A stretch of DNA of 64,000 nt, taken from NCBI GenBank assembly GCA_049241565.1, contig JBMLQL010000016.1, positions 62,001 to 126,000 of the forward strand, in the 5' to 3' direction. This document shows, piece after piece, positions 35,911 through 43,449 of the stretch. The translations under genes were made by a program, and so were the position numbers. Each line of letters starts with the position of its first letter. Position 1 is the first letter of the stretch. The stretch comes from DZBG01 sp049241565 (lineage in GTDB: Bacteria; Bdellovibrionota; Bacteriovoracia; Bacteriovoracales; Bacteriovoracaceae). The notes under the pieces were generated by a model. The model had not been told where the DNA came from, ran no database searches, and was given only the letters and a program-made list of their open reading frames with translations.

Positions 35911-37043
35911 AGGCCTAACATTTTAGGCGTGAGCGACATTTTTTTCCACGTTTTGTAGTATTGCTCAAGATAACTCTGATTAACGCCTTTTAGTTTTACG
36001 TTTTGGAAATCAAAAATCTCAAATGATCGACTGAGGACGATAAAATCATGTCGCTTTTCTCCCACTAATTGGAAGGCAGGGAAAAAGGCACAAGGAATGA
36101 ATTTTGCCTTTAAAATACTCTCCACGATTTTTGGTCGGTCAGCGCGAATAAGAACTTCAATATATCTTGCCCCTGAATCACGAAGAAGCTTATTGGCCTT
36201 TAAAAAGAGTTCGGCGAAATTGAGGTTAGAAGGCATTTTTCCACCAATCACAACACAATGCCCATCAGACTCAGTGAGATGACAGAAAAGCTCAATACTC
36301 TGATCAGGCGAGAGGATAAGAAGATTCGGTTGATGAAAGGGAAAAAACTCAAATTCTAACTGTTTATTTTCTCGAAGATAATTATAACGATAGCTTACAA
36401 ATTTACGTGAACGGATCACTTCGAGAACTCCTGAGTCTACGAGGGGCTGAGAGGGATTTTCAGGAATGATTGAAGCAAGCTTTGGAAGAGGAACTTCCTC
36501 AGCGACAATATTAAAAAGAGCTTCAATCTCATGGTGAATTTTATAATCGGCATTTCTTTTTTTGATGGCCTCTGGAGTAACAATGGCCGTGAGACAATGA
36601 GTTTCATACTCGTTAGTTCGGTGAGCATTAGGAAAGATACCTAATTTTTTAAACCCTAAATTTTCCGTCAGAGTCTGAGCTGCTTCATTGACGGTTCTTG
36701 TGGTTGAATAAATAATATCCACACCATTAGTGTGCTCTTTTAAATAATCGATTCCAAAGCTTAAAAGATCTTCCATCAAATGCTGACCACGATACTCATT
36801 TCTCACCACGGCCCCATAGGCCTTGGCGATAAGATTTTCTTGGTCATAATTGATCAGAACAGAAGCAACAACATGCCCCTTATCAGTTTTGGTAATAAAC
36901 CAAAACCCTTCTTGAGAAAGTAGATAGGCCTTAATAGCGGCTGCATCTCTCATCATTTGGTCAGGATATAATCCTTCGTAGACATCATAATAGATCTCTG
37001 CCAGATAAAAGATATCGTCGGTGGTTGCTAAAAGCTTGTTCAT
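35907..37043 (-). CDS. GNAT acetyltransferase with a second C-terminal domain
   Basis: Residues 1 to about 165 form a GNAT domain with the acetyl-CoA loop VVRNEYRGQHLMEDLL (motif A, RGQHL) and a later NEAAQTLTENLGFKKLG segment. Residues about 190-378 form a second alpha/beta domain that may be a degenerate GNAT copy (ARYIEVLIRADRPKIVESIL then FIPCAFFPAFQ). It leads the lux-like operon and is coupled to the LuxE-like gene. It could acylate the operon's product or an amino group acceptor; this is inference. Confidence 0.78.
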   Translation of the reverse strand: MNKLLATTDDIFYLAEIYYDVYEGLYPDQMMRDAAAIKAYLLSQEGFWFITKTDKGHVVASVLINYDQENLIAKAYGAVVRNEYRGQHLMEDLLSFGIDYLKEHTNGVDIIYSTTRTVNEAAQTLTENLGFKKLGIFPNAHRTNEYETHCLTAIVTPEAIKKRNADYKIHHEIEALFNIVAEEVPLPKLASIIPENPSQPLVDSGVLEVIRSRKFVSYRYNYLRENKQLEFEFFPFHQPNLLILSPDQSIELFCHLTESDGHCVVIGGKMPSNLNFAELFLKANKLLRDSGARYIEVLIRADRPKIVESILKAKFIPCAFFPAFQLVGEKRHDFIVLSRSFEIFDFQNVKLKGVNQSYLEQYYKTWKKMSLTPKMLGL

Positions 37044-37158
37044 GGCCGCATCTTAGCCTGAGACCAGTGCAAAGAGATGAGAGTGACTAAAAATTACAAT
37101 ATGATAGGCCCAGCAGGATTAAAAAGAGATCTCCTGCTAAGCCATTGAAAATTAACGA

Positions 37159-39132
37159 TTACTTGGTTGAAAGGCTTTTTTTCAATTTCGCCTCGATACA
37201 CTGATCTTTAGTGATTTCAAAATAATTGAGACATTTAAAGTTCAGGACCTGATCTTGAATGAACTCCTCACGCTTCTCTACAGGAAGTTTTTCAGCTTCA
37301 GATCGGTACTGAGGAATTTTGTAGTCGATGTATTCTTGGCAGTTTTTCTGGCCATAAATACAATCAGACCACATCGAAATTTCTTTGATCATCTCCTCAG
37401 TGGCGTTAGGAGTTTGTTCAAGTATTTTTTTCTTTTCCGCTTCAATATGCTCATCACTATAACGAGATATATGCATAGTTGGACTATAGAGCTCTCCCAT
37501 GGCCTCACGAGGAACATCTAGAAGATCTCTTCTAAAGTATTCTCGCAGGAGTTTGACTTGATCAGCTTCAAGCGAGCTTCCTTTAGGCATGGCCGCCTCA
37601 GGATTTCCGTATGTCTCAATTGAATGCATCATGCGGGCCGATACCACAGGATCATTACCTTCAGCTTTTAAAGCAGGAAGGAATTTTTTTACTCTTCTCG
37701 TTTCTTTAATTTGTGTCTCAGGGCCAGTGGCCACAGTGATGATCTCATCAGTCTCATATTCCATATCTCGGCGGTGACACATCAAACATCTTGATTGAAT
37801 GAGGGCCTTGGCACTCTGGGATTGCTCTTCTCCCCAATTTCCGATGATCTCTCCTGTTGGCCCTTTTTTCTTAGGGCAAGCTGCCTTTAACTCATCCTTA
37901 GTCACCCCAAGCGAGGCCACCCAAAATTGATCTACCATTTCAAGACAGGCCTTAGGATCCATGGCCCCAATTAAACTTGGAGCAAGAGTAAGATCCATTT
38001 TGGTCTGGCCCTTACAAATATCAGACCACATTTTCGCCATCACACTCACATTAGATTTTGTTTCTTTCTGGTGACAATTTGAACATGAAATCACATCAAT
38101 AAGTCCAGAGGGTGTCGTGCTATGAAAATCGAGCAGAGAGCTGTTAGTCTGAACAAATTGATAGTGATTATTTACATCTTCTAGATAATAAACATTATCT
38201 TTGCCATCAAAGTCTGGATAGTAAGCCCCATCTCCTGCTTTCACATGATGACTGGCCTGGGCCCAAGAAGTGGCCTTGAGTTTTTTCCCTTCTTCGCTGG
38301 CCTCAAGATTCACAACGATAACGTTTTTAAGTTTATCTTTACTTATTCCTGAGAAATATCCCTCTTCAAAATCAGAGAATTGATCGACATGAAAAGCAAT
38401 TTGAGAAGAATCATTATTAAAAGAAACCTTTCCTGTTCCAATGCCTAAATCCACAGCAAGATTACAGGACTTATCTTCGGCCACATGAAAAATTTTAGTA
38501 CTTTTAGATTCACTATCATAAACTGAAAGGTATTTTCCATCTTTTGAAAGCATCGGTAAATCAGTAGGAAGTCGATCAAGATTATCACAAGGGCGAGTAA
38601 ACTCAGATTTGATGGCCACTTTATTATCATTAAAAGTGACATCTCCAAGAACAAGTCCCATTTCATCAGTCACCATTCGGTAACTATCTCCTAATTTCCC
38701 TAAGGATTGGTAGACGCCTTCAATTTTTGCTCCAGACCCAAGAGTATTAAGATCTCCATCTTGTTTTGAAGTCTCAATAATAGAGTTAGTCTCATAAAAT
38801 CCAAAAAGTGACTGTGTTTCATTAGGTAAATTTACAAAAGGGACAGTGAGAAATTTTCCATCTGGTGACCAAACAGGATCAACACTGCCTGGAAGTTTTG
38901 TCGTCTTACCAGTTTCAAGGTCTAAAAGTTTATTGGTTTCAGAGCTGATAAAAGCAATATGTTTCCCATCAGGATGAACTTTAAAAAAGAATCCCGGAAG
39001 ATCGGGAATACGAACTTTTTTTATCGCGACACTATCCCCTAGAGCACAGACTTCAGGAGTTGTTTGAGCGAATAAATTACTTGAGCATACGCTCAAGATC
39101 AAGCTCATACTGAGAAGCTTTTTCATAACCAT
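37159..39132 (-). CDS. Exported PD40/beta-propeller-like protein with two c-type heme motifs
   Basis: A signal peptide (KKLLSMSLILSVCSSNLFA) precedes a WD40-like/PD40 region of about 320 residues with repeats such as HPDGKHIAFIS, WSPDGKFLTVP and SKDGKYLSVYD. Two CxxCH heme-binding sites follow, at Cys350-His354 (CSNCH) and Cys449-His453 (CLMCH). It is probably a periplasmic electron-transfer or sensor protein. ATG 39132 follows AAGG by six bases. It overlaps the 3' end of the thioredoxin-like gene by 56 bases. The redox partner is unknown. Confidence 0.75.
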   Translation of the reverse strand: MVMKKLLSMSLILSVCSSNLFAQTTPEVCALGDSVAIKKVRIPDLPGFFFKVHPDGKHIAFISSETNKLLDLETGKTTKLPGSVDPVWSPDGKFLTVPFVNLPNETQSLFGFYETNSIIETSKQDGDLNTLGSGAKIEGVYQSLGKLGDSYRMVTDEMGLVLGDVTFNDNKVAIKSEFTRPCDNLDRLPTDLPMLSKDGKYLSVYDSESKSTKIFHVAEDKSCNLAVDLGIGTGKVSFNNDSSQIAFHVDQFSDFEEGYFSGISKDKLKNVIVVNLEASEEGKKLKATSWAQASHHVKAGDGAYYPDFDGKDNVYYLEDVNNHYQFVQTNSSLLDFHSTTPSGLIDVISCSNCHQKETKSNVSVMAKMWSDICKGQTKMDLTLAPSLIGAMDPKACLEMVDQFWVASLGVTKDELKAACPKKKGPTGEIIGNWGEEQSQSAKALIQSRCLMCHRRDMEYETDEIITVATGPETQIKETRRVKKFLPALKAEGNDPVVSARMMHSIETYGNPEAAMPKGSSLEADQVKLLREYFRRDLLDVPREAMGELYSPTMHISRYSDEHIEAEKKKILEQTPNATEEMIKEISMWSDCIYGQKNCQEYIDYKIPQYRSEAEKLPVEKREEFIQDQVLNFKCLNYFEITKDQCIEAKLKKSLSTK

Positions 39133-39781
39133 ACTTTACCTTCGTGCTTATTTTCTTATCTTTAAAAACCAAAAGAGCGGGAAAATGTTGTGAGGCATTT
39201 CGCATTTTAAGTTCAAAAGAATCTGCTTGAACGATAGAGGGATCTCCATACTTCTTTTTAAGTTGGGCCACTTCATCCTTTGACACTTCTTTATCCAGAA
39301 GAACTAAGAGCGGGAGTTTTTTCTTTTTGGCGGCGAGCTTAATTTGCTCTACTCCCTTCTCTGACAATCCCATTCGAGGTGACCATACATAGATGATCCC
39401 TTTTTTATTCTTGTCTACAAAACGAGCAAGTTTATCATCGGCATAAAAATCTGAAGAAACAGGTTGATTGTTATAAGGCTTCACTGTTTTTTTGCATGAC
39501 TTCGCATCGATAGAAACTTCAACGCGTCCTCGCTGGTCGGCCTTGGCCACTCCAACACCATCGACTTTTTTACGAAGAAGAACCCACTCTCCAATTTTAT
39601 CTGTTGGTGCTCCAAAAAAATGATCCGAGAGACCACCCAAAGGAAACTTCTCCCAAGTTTCTGAGGCCTTCCATTCTTTGGTTAGCTGGCCAATTTCTTT
39701 TGAGCAAGGCCATCTCTGAAAAGGAGAAGCTGCTGCCATAGAAGTCATAGAGAGAATCATTAAAAAAATAAGCTTTTTCAT
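39077..39781 (-). CDS. Exported thioredoxin-fold-like protein
   Basis: ATG 39781 begins a signal peptide (KKLIFLMILSMTSMAAA). The mature 215-residue protein has a C-terminal region resembling a thioredoxin fold: KKGIIYVWSPRMGLSEKG at the position of the active-site strand and helix, LLVLLDKEVSKDEVAQLKKKYG, and HFPALLVFKDKKIS with the cis-proline-like FPAL. The usual CxxC is replaced by SPRM, so redox activity is doubtful. It is upstream of and overlaps the heme protein gene, suggesting a joint role in the envelope. Confidence 0.62.
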   Translation of the reverse strand: MKKLIFLMILSMTSMAAASPFQRWPCSKEIGQLTKEWKASETWEKFPLGGLSDHFFGAPTDKIGEWVLLRKKVDGVGVAKADQRGRVEVSIDAKSCKKTVKPYNNQPVSSDFYADDKLARFVDKNKKGIIYVWSPRMGLSEKGVEQIKLAAKKKKLPLLVLLDKEVSKDEVAQLKKKYGDPSIVQADSFELKMRNASQHFPALLVFKDKKISTKVKYGYEKASQYELDLERMLK

Positions 39782-39949
39782 ACCAAGCACTTATCGGTGA
39801 TTCCTGTTTCATATTAAGAACTAGAATCCTTAAGGGTCATTGAGATATCAGGTGTTTAAGTATCAGACAGAAAAAGTCATAATTTGAGTCCTATGATTCC
39901 CTCCCTTTTATGAGTAGATTGGCGCCATTCAACACCTTTGGAGGTTCCC

Positions 39950-40465
39950 TTGAAGACAATCTTCTCTCTCCTTGCCCTTAGTTTTTTATCTCTCAATGCT
40001 TATGCTTTTAAATTTGAGATTGAGTATGTAGATGCCTCGAATGAGGATATTGCACGATTTGAGAAATTGAAAAATCGAGTTGAAACTATTATTCAAACCG
40101 ATAGTTTTAAAGACATGGTGGTTCGTTTTAATAATTATAGTTGTTTTAACTCTGAGAATCTTCCTCATGGAGTAAGAACAACTCAAGATATTCTCAATCA
40201 TCTCGAGACGGCTGTGGCCCCCATAAAAATTAAATTTTATCAGGCCTCACCTCGAGTTCTTGGTTCAACTTCTGGTAATACAATTTCTTTTAACACTCAT
40301 CATTTTAAAGATCGCTCTGATGCCTCTGTGGCCAATACACTCTTTCATGAAACTCTGCACACGATAGATTACGGGCATTGTGGAAAAAATAATATCCGAC
40401 TGTTTCCTAAGATTAAGCGCTCTGCCCCCTACAAACTAGGTGATTTTATTGAAAAGCTTTATTAA
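39950..40465 (+). CDS. Exported HExxH protein, putative metallopeptidase
   Basis: A TTG start at 39950 lies five bases after GGAGG and opens a signal peptide (KTIFSLLALSFLSLNAYA). The 171-residue product has FHETLHTIDYGHCG, with HETLH at residues 133-137 and a third histidine at 143. This suggests a zinc site of the HExxH type, though the third-ligand spacing differs by one residue from the metzincin HExxHxxGxxH. The family is not recognised. It is probably a secreted or periplasmic protease. Confidence 0.65.
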   Translation: MKTIFSLLALSFLSLNAYAFKFEIEYVDASNEDIARFEKLKNRVETIIQTDSFKDMVVRFNNYSCFNSENLPHGVRTTQDILNHLETAVAPIKIKFYQASPRVLGSTSGNTISFNTHHFKDRSDASVANTLFHETLHTIDYGHCGKNNIRLFPKIKRSAPYKLGDFIEKLY

Positions 40466-40531
40466 ATTTTTTGTGAAAACCTTGTGATTACAAAAATCTT
40501 TCCCATCTTTATGATTAAAGGGGGGGGAAGT

Positions 40532-40690
40532 ATGAAGAACTCCGACAATCATGTGACGTTTGATGTTTTGAATAGTGAAAATAAATGGGATTTAGAAATG
40601 CTGAGAGTTTCAAGACGCTTTTCCCGTAAAAGAATGAAGGCCACAGATAAAAAAACAGTTAAAAAGAAACCAGACAAAAAGCCTCTCTAA
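40532..40690 (+). CDS. Small basic protein of 52 residues
   Basis: ATG 40532 follows a G8 tract and AAG, a very strong purine-rich ribosome site. The product begins acidic/neutral (MKNSDNHVTFDVLNSENKWD) and becomes strongly basic (RRFSRKRMKATDKKTVKKKP), with no hydrophobic helix; it may bind nucleic acid or ribosomes. Its stop lies in the loop of a terminator hairpin. No family is recognised. Confidence 0.55.
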   Translation: MKNSDNHVTFDVLNSENKWDLEMLRVSRRFSRKRMKATDKKTVKKKPDKKPL

Positions 40691-40703
40691 TGAGGGGCTT
40701 TTT
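40676..40703. terminator. Terminator overlapping the stop of the small basic protein gene
   Basis: AAAAAGCCTCTC pairs with GAGGGGCTTTTT across a TAAT loop, with one mismatched or wobble position. It lies between two convergent genes (the small protein and hipA) and is symmetric enough to stop transcription both ways. Confidence 0.85.
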
Positions 40704-40710
40704 GCAAAGT

Positions 40711-41910
40711 TCAGTTTTTGACACTCATCGCATTTTCAAAAGTATTAATCTCTTTATCCGTCAGACCAGCTTCTTTAAAATAGTTCTTCCAATTGCTAGT
40801 TACAAACTGAAAAATCTCTTCAATCAGTTGATTGGCCCTCGCTGTTTCTAGTTTGAAATATCCGCAAGATGATAAGAGATTTCTTTTAGATGCCTCTCTT
40901 TTATTCAATCCAATCTCCATTGCTAATGAAAAATTCTGTGATCCTGAATCCATTGGTACAACATCATAAAGTGGAGACAATCGCCAGACATTTTGAAAAA
41001 GGTAAACACCATGATTTCGGGGATGATCATCATTATTGTTAACAGCGATATTAAATGCAACTCTACGAAACAGTTCAATTAAATCGTCCTCTATTTGCGA
41101 ACTGTTTTTCCCAATACTAATTAAAGCTTGGCATAAAACAGGATAAGACCAATCGGCATAACCATTCTCATCCCAGCCACACAAAGTAAGAGCACTTATA
41201 AATGGACTTTTGTCGTCGTTGTTTCTATCGAATCTCTTAATATAGAAGACATCCCTATTAGAAATTTTACTTAATTTTATATCTGGGACATTAAGTTTTA
41301 GATCTTGGGCCATTTTCATTGTGGCAAATTCGATGAGAGGTTCACGCCTTCTATCTTGGGAGATACTATATTTCGCCAAATAAGCAGCACTATTAATATG
41401 AACGCTATATTTAGGTCGTGCTCCACCTAAACTTGGACCGTAGTGTAAAAGTTCTTTCAATTTTTCTTCATCTTCTTCATTCTTTAAAACCATTTCCGTT
41501 TGATCCATGATCATTTCTAAACTAATTTTATCAAACGTGTGTTGCACGTACCCCGAGGGGGTTAGTCTCATCGGGACATTATAGTCTTCAGGAGAAAATC
41601 CTAGTGCTCCAACATGGTCAATACCATTTGCTAAGACATACTCCATTTCAGTTAATTTCCGACTGAACTTTTTCTCTAATAGATATCGGCCCCATCTGTC
41701 TGGAGAGCTATCTTTAATAGAACCAAAGATCGTCTCACTCTCAAATGTTCGTTCATATAAAGGTAAATTCAATGGATCAATTGCTATCGCATCTTTTCTA
41801 AGCAAATATTTTGTCCCATACGCTAGTTTATAAACACTTCCATCAAAACTCAAAAGAGCACACTTTTGATAAGAACCTTCGATAAAAATATAAACGTAAT
41901 ATCTTTCCAC
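40711..41910 (-). CDS. hipA: HipA-family serine/threonine kinase toxin
   Basis: HipA toxins are kinases that in E. coli phosphorylate glutamyl-tRNA synthetase and cause growth arrest; other HipA proteins have other targets. The 399-residue protein has the glycine loop GPSLGGARPK (158-167), a lysine in YLAKYS, the catalytic segment NNDDHPRNHG (292-301) and the metal-binding aspartate in SPLYDVVP (316). The N-terminal subdomain is present. It follows the antitoxin gene by seven bases. GGCC is much scarcer here than in most neighbouring genes, suggesting a separate origin. Confidence 0.93.
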   Translation of the reverse strand: MERYYVYIFIEGSYQKCALLSFDGSVYKLAYGTKYLLRKDAIAIDPLNLPLYERTFESETIFGSIKDSSPDRWGRYLLEKKFSRKLTEMEYVLANGIDHVGALGFSPEDYNVPMRLTPSGYVQHTFDKISLEMIMDQTEMVLKNEEDEEKLKELLHYGPSLGGARPKYSVHINSAAYLAKYSISQDRRREPLIEFATMKMAQDLKLNVPDIKLSKISNRDVFYIKRFDRNNDDKSPFISALTLCGWDENGYADWSYPVLCQALISIGKNSSQIEDDLIELFRRVAFNIAVNNNDDHPRNHGVYLFQNVWRLSPLYDVVPMDSGSQNFSLAMEIGLNKREASKRNLLSSCGYFKLETARANQLIEEIFQFVTSNWKNYFKEAGLTDKEINTFENAMSVKN

Positions 41911-41917
41911 TTTTATC

Positions 41918-42274
41918 CTAAAAATTTAAATCACTTTCTTTAAAATCTTTTTTATCTTTTATAGAACTCTTCTGAGTTTTCAAGATGACACCTTCACGGA
42001 GTTCTTTTATTTCCTTAATGGCCTGAGACCTATCCAGATTAGGATCTGCAATTTCTGAAATACCTTTCAGCAGTCCCAGCGCATTCAAAATATTAAACAC
42101 TTTGGAAATACCAACTGAAGGATCACCTATTTCAACCCTCATAATCGCTTGGCGAGAGACATCGGACTTTGCGGCAAGTTCAGATACACTCATTTTCCGT
42201 CTCTTCCTAGCAATCTGAATGTTTTGTCCCAATCTCTTAATCTCTAATTCTGTATTGATAAAATTTTTTTTCAT
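41918..42274 (-). CDS. hipB: HipB-like HTH antitoxin/repressor
   Basis: The 118-residue protein has an Xre/Cro-type helix-turn-helix (IARKRRKMSVSELAAKSDVS, then RQAIMRVEIGD) and an acidic/lysine-rich C-terminal tail. HipB binds HipA and represses the operon. ATG 42274 was chosen because upstream residues of the open frame are cysteine-rich and lie over the operator sites. hipA follows by seven bases. Confidence 0.88.
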   Translation of the reverse strand: MKKNFINTELEIKRLGQNIQIARKRRKMSVSELAAKSDVSRQAIMRVEIGDPSVGISKVFNILNALGLLKGISEIADPNLDRSQAIKEIKELREGVILKTQKSSIKDKKDFKESDLNF

Positions 42275-42287
42275 ACCTACCCTTAAA

Positions 42288-42305
42288 ATGACCACACATG
42301 AACAC
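42288..42305. promoter_or_regulatory. Putative HipB operator site 1
   Basis: TGACCA-CACA-TGAACAC is an imperfect inverted repeat of the pattern TTGTCCA-N4-TGAACAA, 14 bases upstream of hipB. It is the weakest of three related copies in this intergenic region. Confidence 0.55.
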
Positions 42306-42317
42306 TTTAGCACATTT

Positions 42318-42335
42318 TTGTCCATATTTGAACAA
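42318..42335. promoter_or_regulatory. Putative HipB operator site 2
   Basis: TTGTCCA-TATT-TGAACAA is the best inverted repeat of the set, with six of seven paired positions. It starts 30 bases from site 1, so both could be bound on the same face of the helix. HipB-type repressors bind several such palindromes upstream of their own genes. Confidence 0.65.
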
Positions 42336-42376
42336 TACAGACAAAAATATCTATATATGGTCAAAATGATATTAAA

Positions 42377-42394
42377 TTGTCCACGTGTGAGCAG
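42377..42394. promoter_or_regulatory. Putative HipB operator site 3
   Basis: TTGTCCA-CGTG-TGAGCAG is the third copy of the inverted repeat, 59 bases from site 2. It is nearer the divergent metzincin-like gene, so it might control that side as well. Confidence 0.55.
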
Positions 42395-42512
42395 TCACTA
42401 AGTCTCCGAAATTACTAGATCAATCTATTCCATTCACCAGACACTACTACTTCGCCATGGACTATCAATAAGTAGCATTCCAAATCCGATAAGAATTTGA
42501 GTGAGGAGCCAT

Positions 42513-43394
42513 TTGAAAAATCCAACTATTCTATTCGTCTTGTTAATCGTGACTATTGAAGCTTTTGCAGGCTTAGTTGAACCTTGTACAAAATGGGAGT
42601 ATTTACCTGTGAAGGTTTGTAGAGGTACCCCACTATTAAGATATCAATACCAGTCCAAACTTGAATCAGAAGAAGAAAAAAATTTTAATGAGGATTTAAA
42701 AAGGCTGCCTGGGCTAAGTCTCGTTGATTCCAATAAGTTCTACCCTAAATCTGATGGCCTTTGGAATCTGGCCAAACAAACAATATCGTTAGAATTCTCA
42801 AAAGATAAGACAGGCTTATTTTATGAATTTATTGAGAGTGATGACATATCAAAATGTGACTCAGTTCTTTTTTTGGCAAATGAAAACATTCATGTTTCAA
42901 GCATTGGTGACAGGAGTGATTTTAGGAAAAACAAAAATAAAATATCAACTAATAAAGACCAAAAAGTTCCAAGCATCACAATTGTCAGTGGTAATGACGG
43001 TACTGAAAATATTCTCGGTGATGAAGATTCAATAAAACTAAAATTTGAATCAAAATTTCGGGCCTATTTGTCCCATGAGTTTGGACATTTATCCGGCTTA
43101 AGACATACTCATGCATATAGACCTCTTGAATATGGAAAAGAAGAAAAAGGTAAAACAGCTGTCGATGTTTGCGGATTAGATCAAGAATCTATTATGGATT
43201 ACGGAGTACTTCATCATTCGAATGATATTTCAGATATTTTACAAAAACTAATTTCTCAAGAAGACACTGGCCCTCAAAGATTCATAACTCCTGGTAGCTG
43301 CCTCAATAATCATGATAAGAAGATTCTTCGTTGTTTATATAATACAGGTACTATCGACGATGCTTGCCCTGATGTTCAATGCAAGGAAAAGTAG
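42513..43394 (+). CDS. Exported metzincin-like zinc metalloprotease
   Basis: A TTG at 42513 lies four bases after AGGAG and opens a signal peptide (KNPTILFVLLIVTIEAFAG). The 293-residue protein has a full metzincin zinc site HEFGHLSGLRH (about residues 188-198) followed by a Met-turn-like SIMDYG (226-231). Several cysteines suggest disulfides. It is probably secreted and proteolytic; the substrate is unknown. It is divergent from hipBA and shares that block's low GGCC content. Confidence 0.78.
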   Translation: MKNPTILFVLLIVTIEAFAGLVEPCTKWEYLPVKVCRGTPLLRYQYQSKLESEEEKNFNEDLKRLPGLSLVDSNKFYPKSDGLWNLAKQTISLEFSKDKTGLFYEFIESDDISKCDSVLFLANENIHVSSIGDRSDFRKNKNKISTNKDQKVPSITIVSGNDGTENILGDEDSIKLKFESKFRAYLSHEFGHLSGLRHTHAYRPLEYGKEEKGKTAVDVCGLDQESIMDYGVLHHSNDISDILQKLISQEDTGPQRFITPGSCLNNHDKKILRCLYNTGTIDDACPDVQCKEK

Positions 43395-43412
43395 AATTTT
43401 ATATGAACTAAA

Positions 43413-43448
43413 AAAAGAGCCCCATCATATCACAGATGGGGCTCTTTT
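43413..43448. terminator. Bidirectional terminator between metzincin gene and glnN
   Basis: A perfect 14-base stem AAAAGAGCCCCATC / GATGGGGCTCTTTT with an eight-base loop lies between the two convergent genes. The last bases touch the glnN stop codon. Confidence 0.93.
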
Positions 43449-43449
43449 A

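Noticed and set aside
32373..37043. Bioluminescence (lux) operon
   Set aside because: LuxC- and LuxE-like proteins are present, but luciferase genes luxA and luxB and the transferase luxD are absent, so light production is not supported.
37111..37138. Hairpin AGCAGGA / TCCTGCT after the cytochrome-like gene as terminator
   Set aside because: The seven-base stem has a 13-base loop and no T-run on the minus strand, so it is not a convincing intrinsic terminator.
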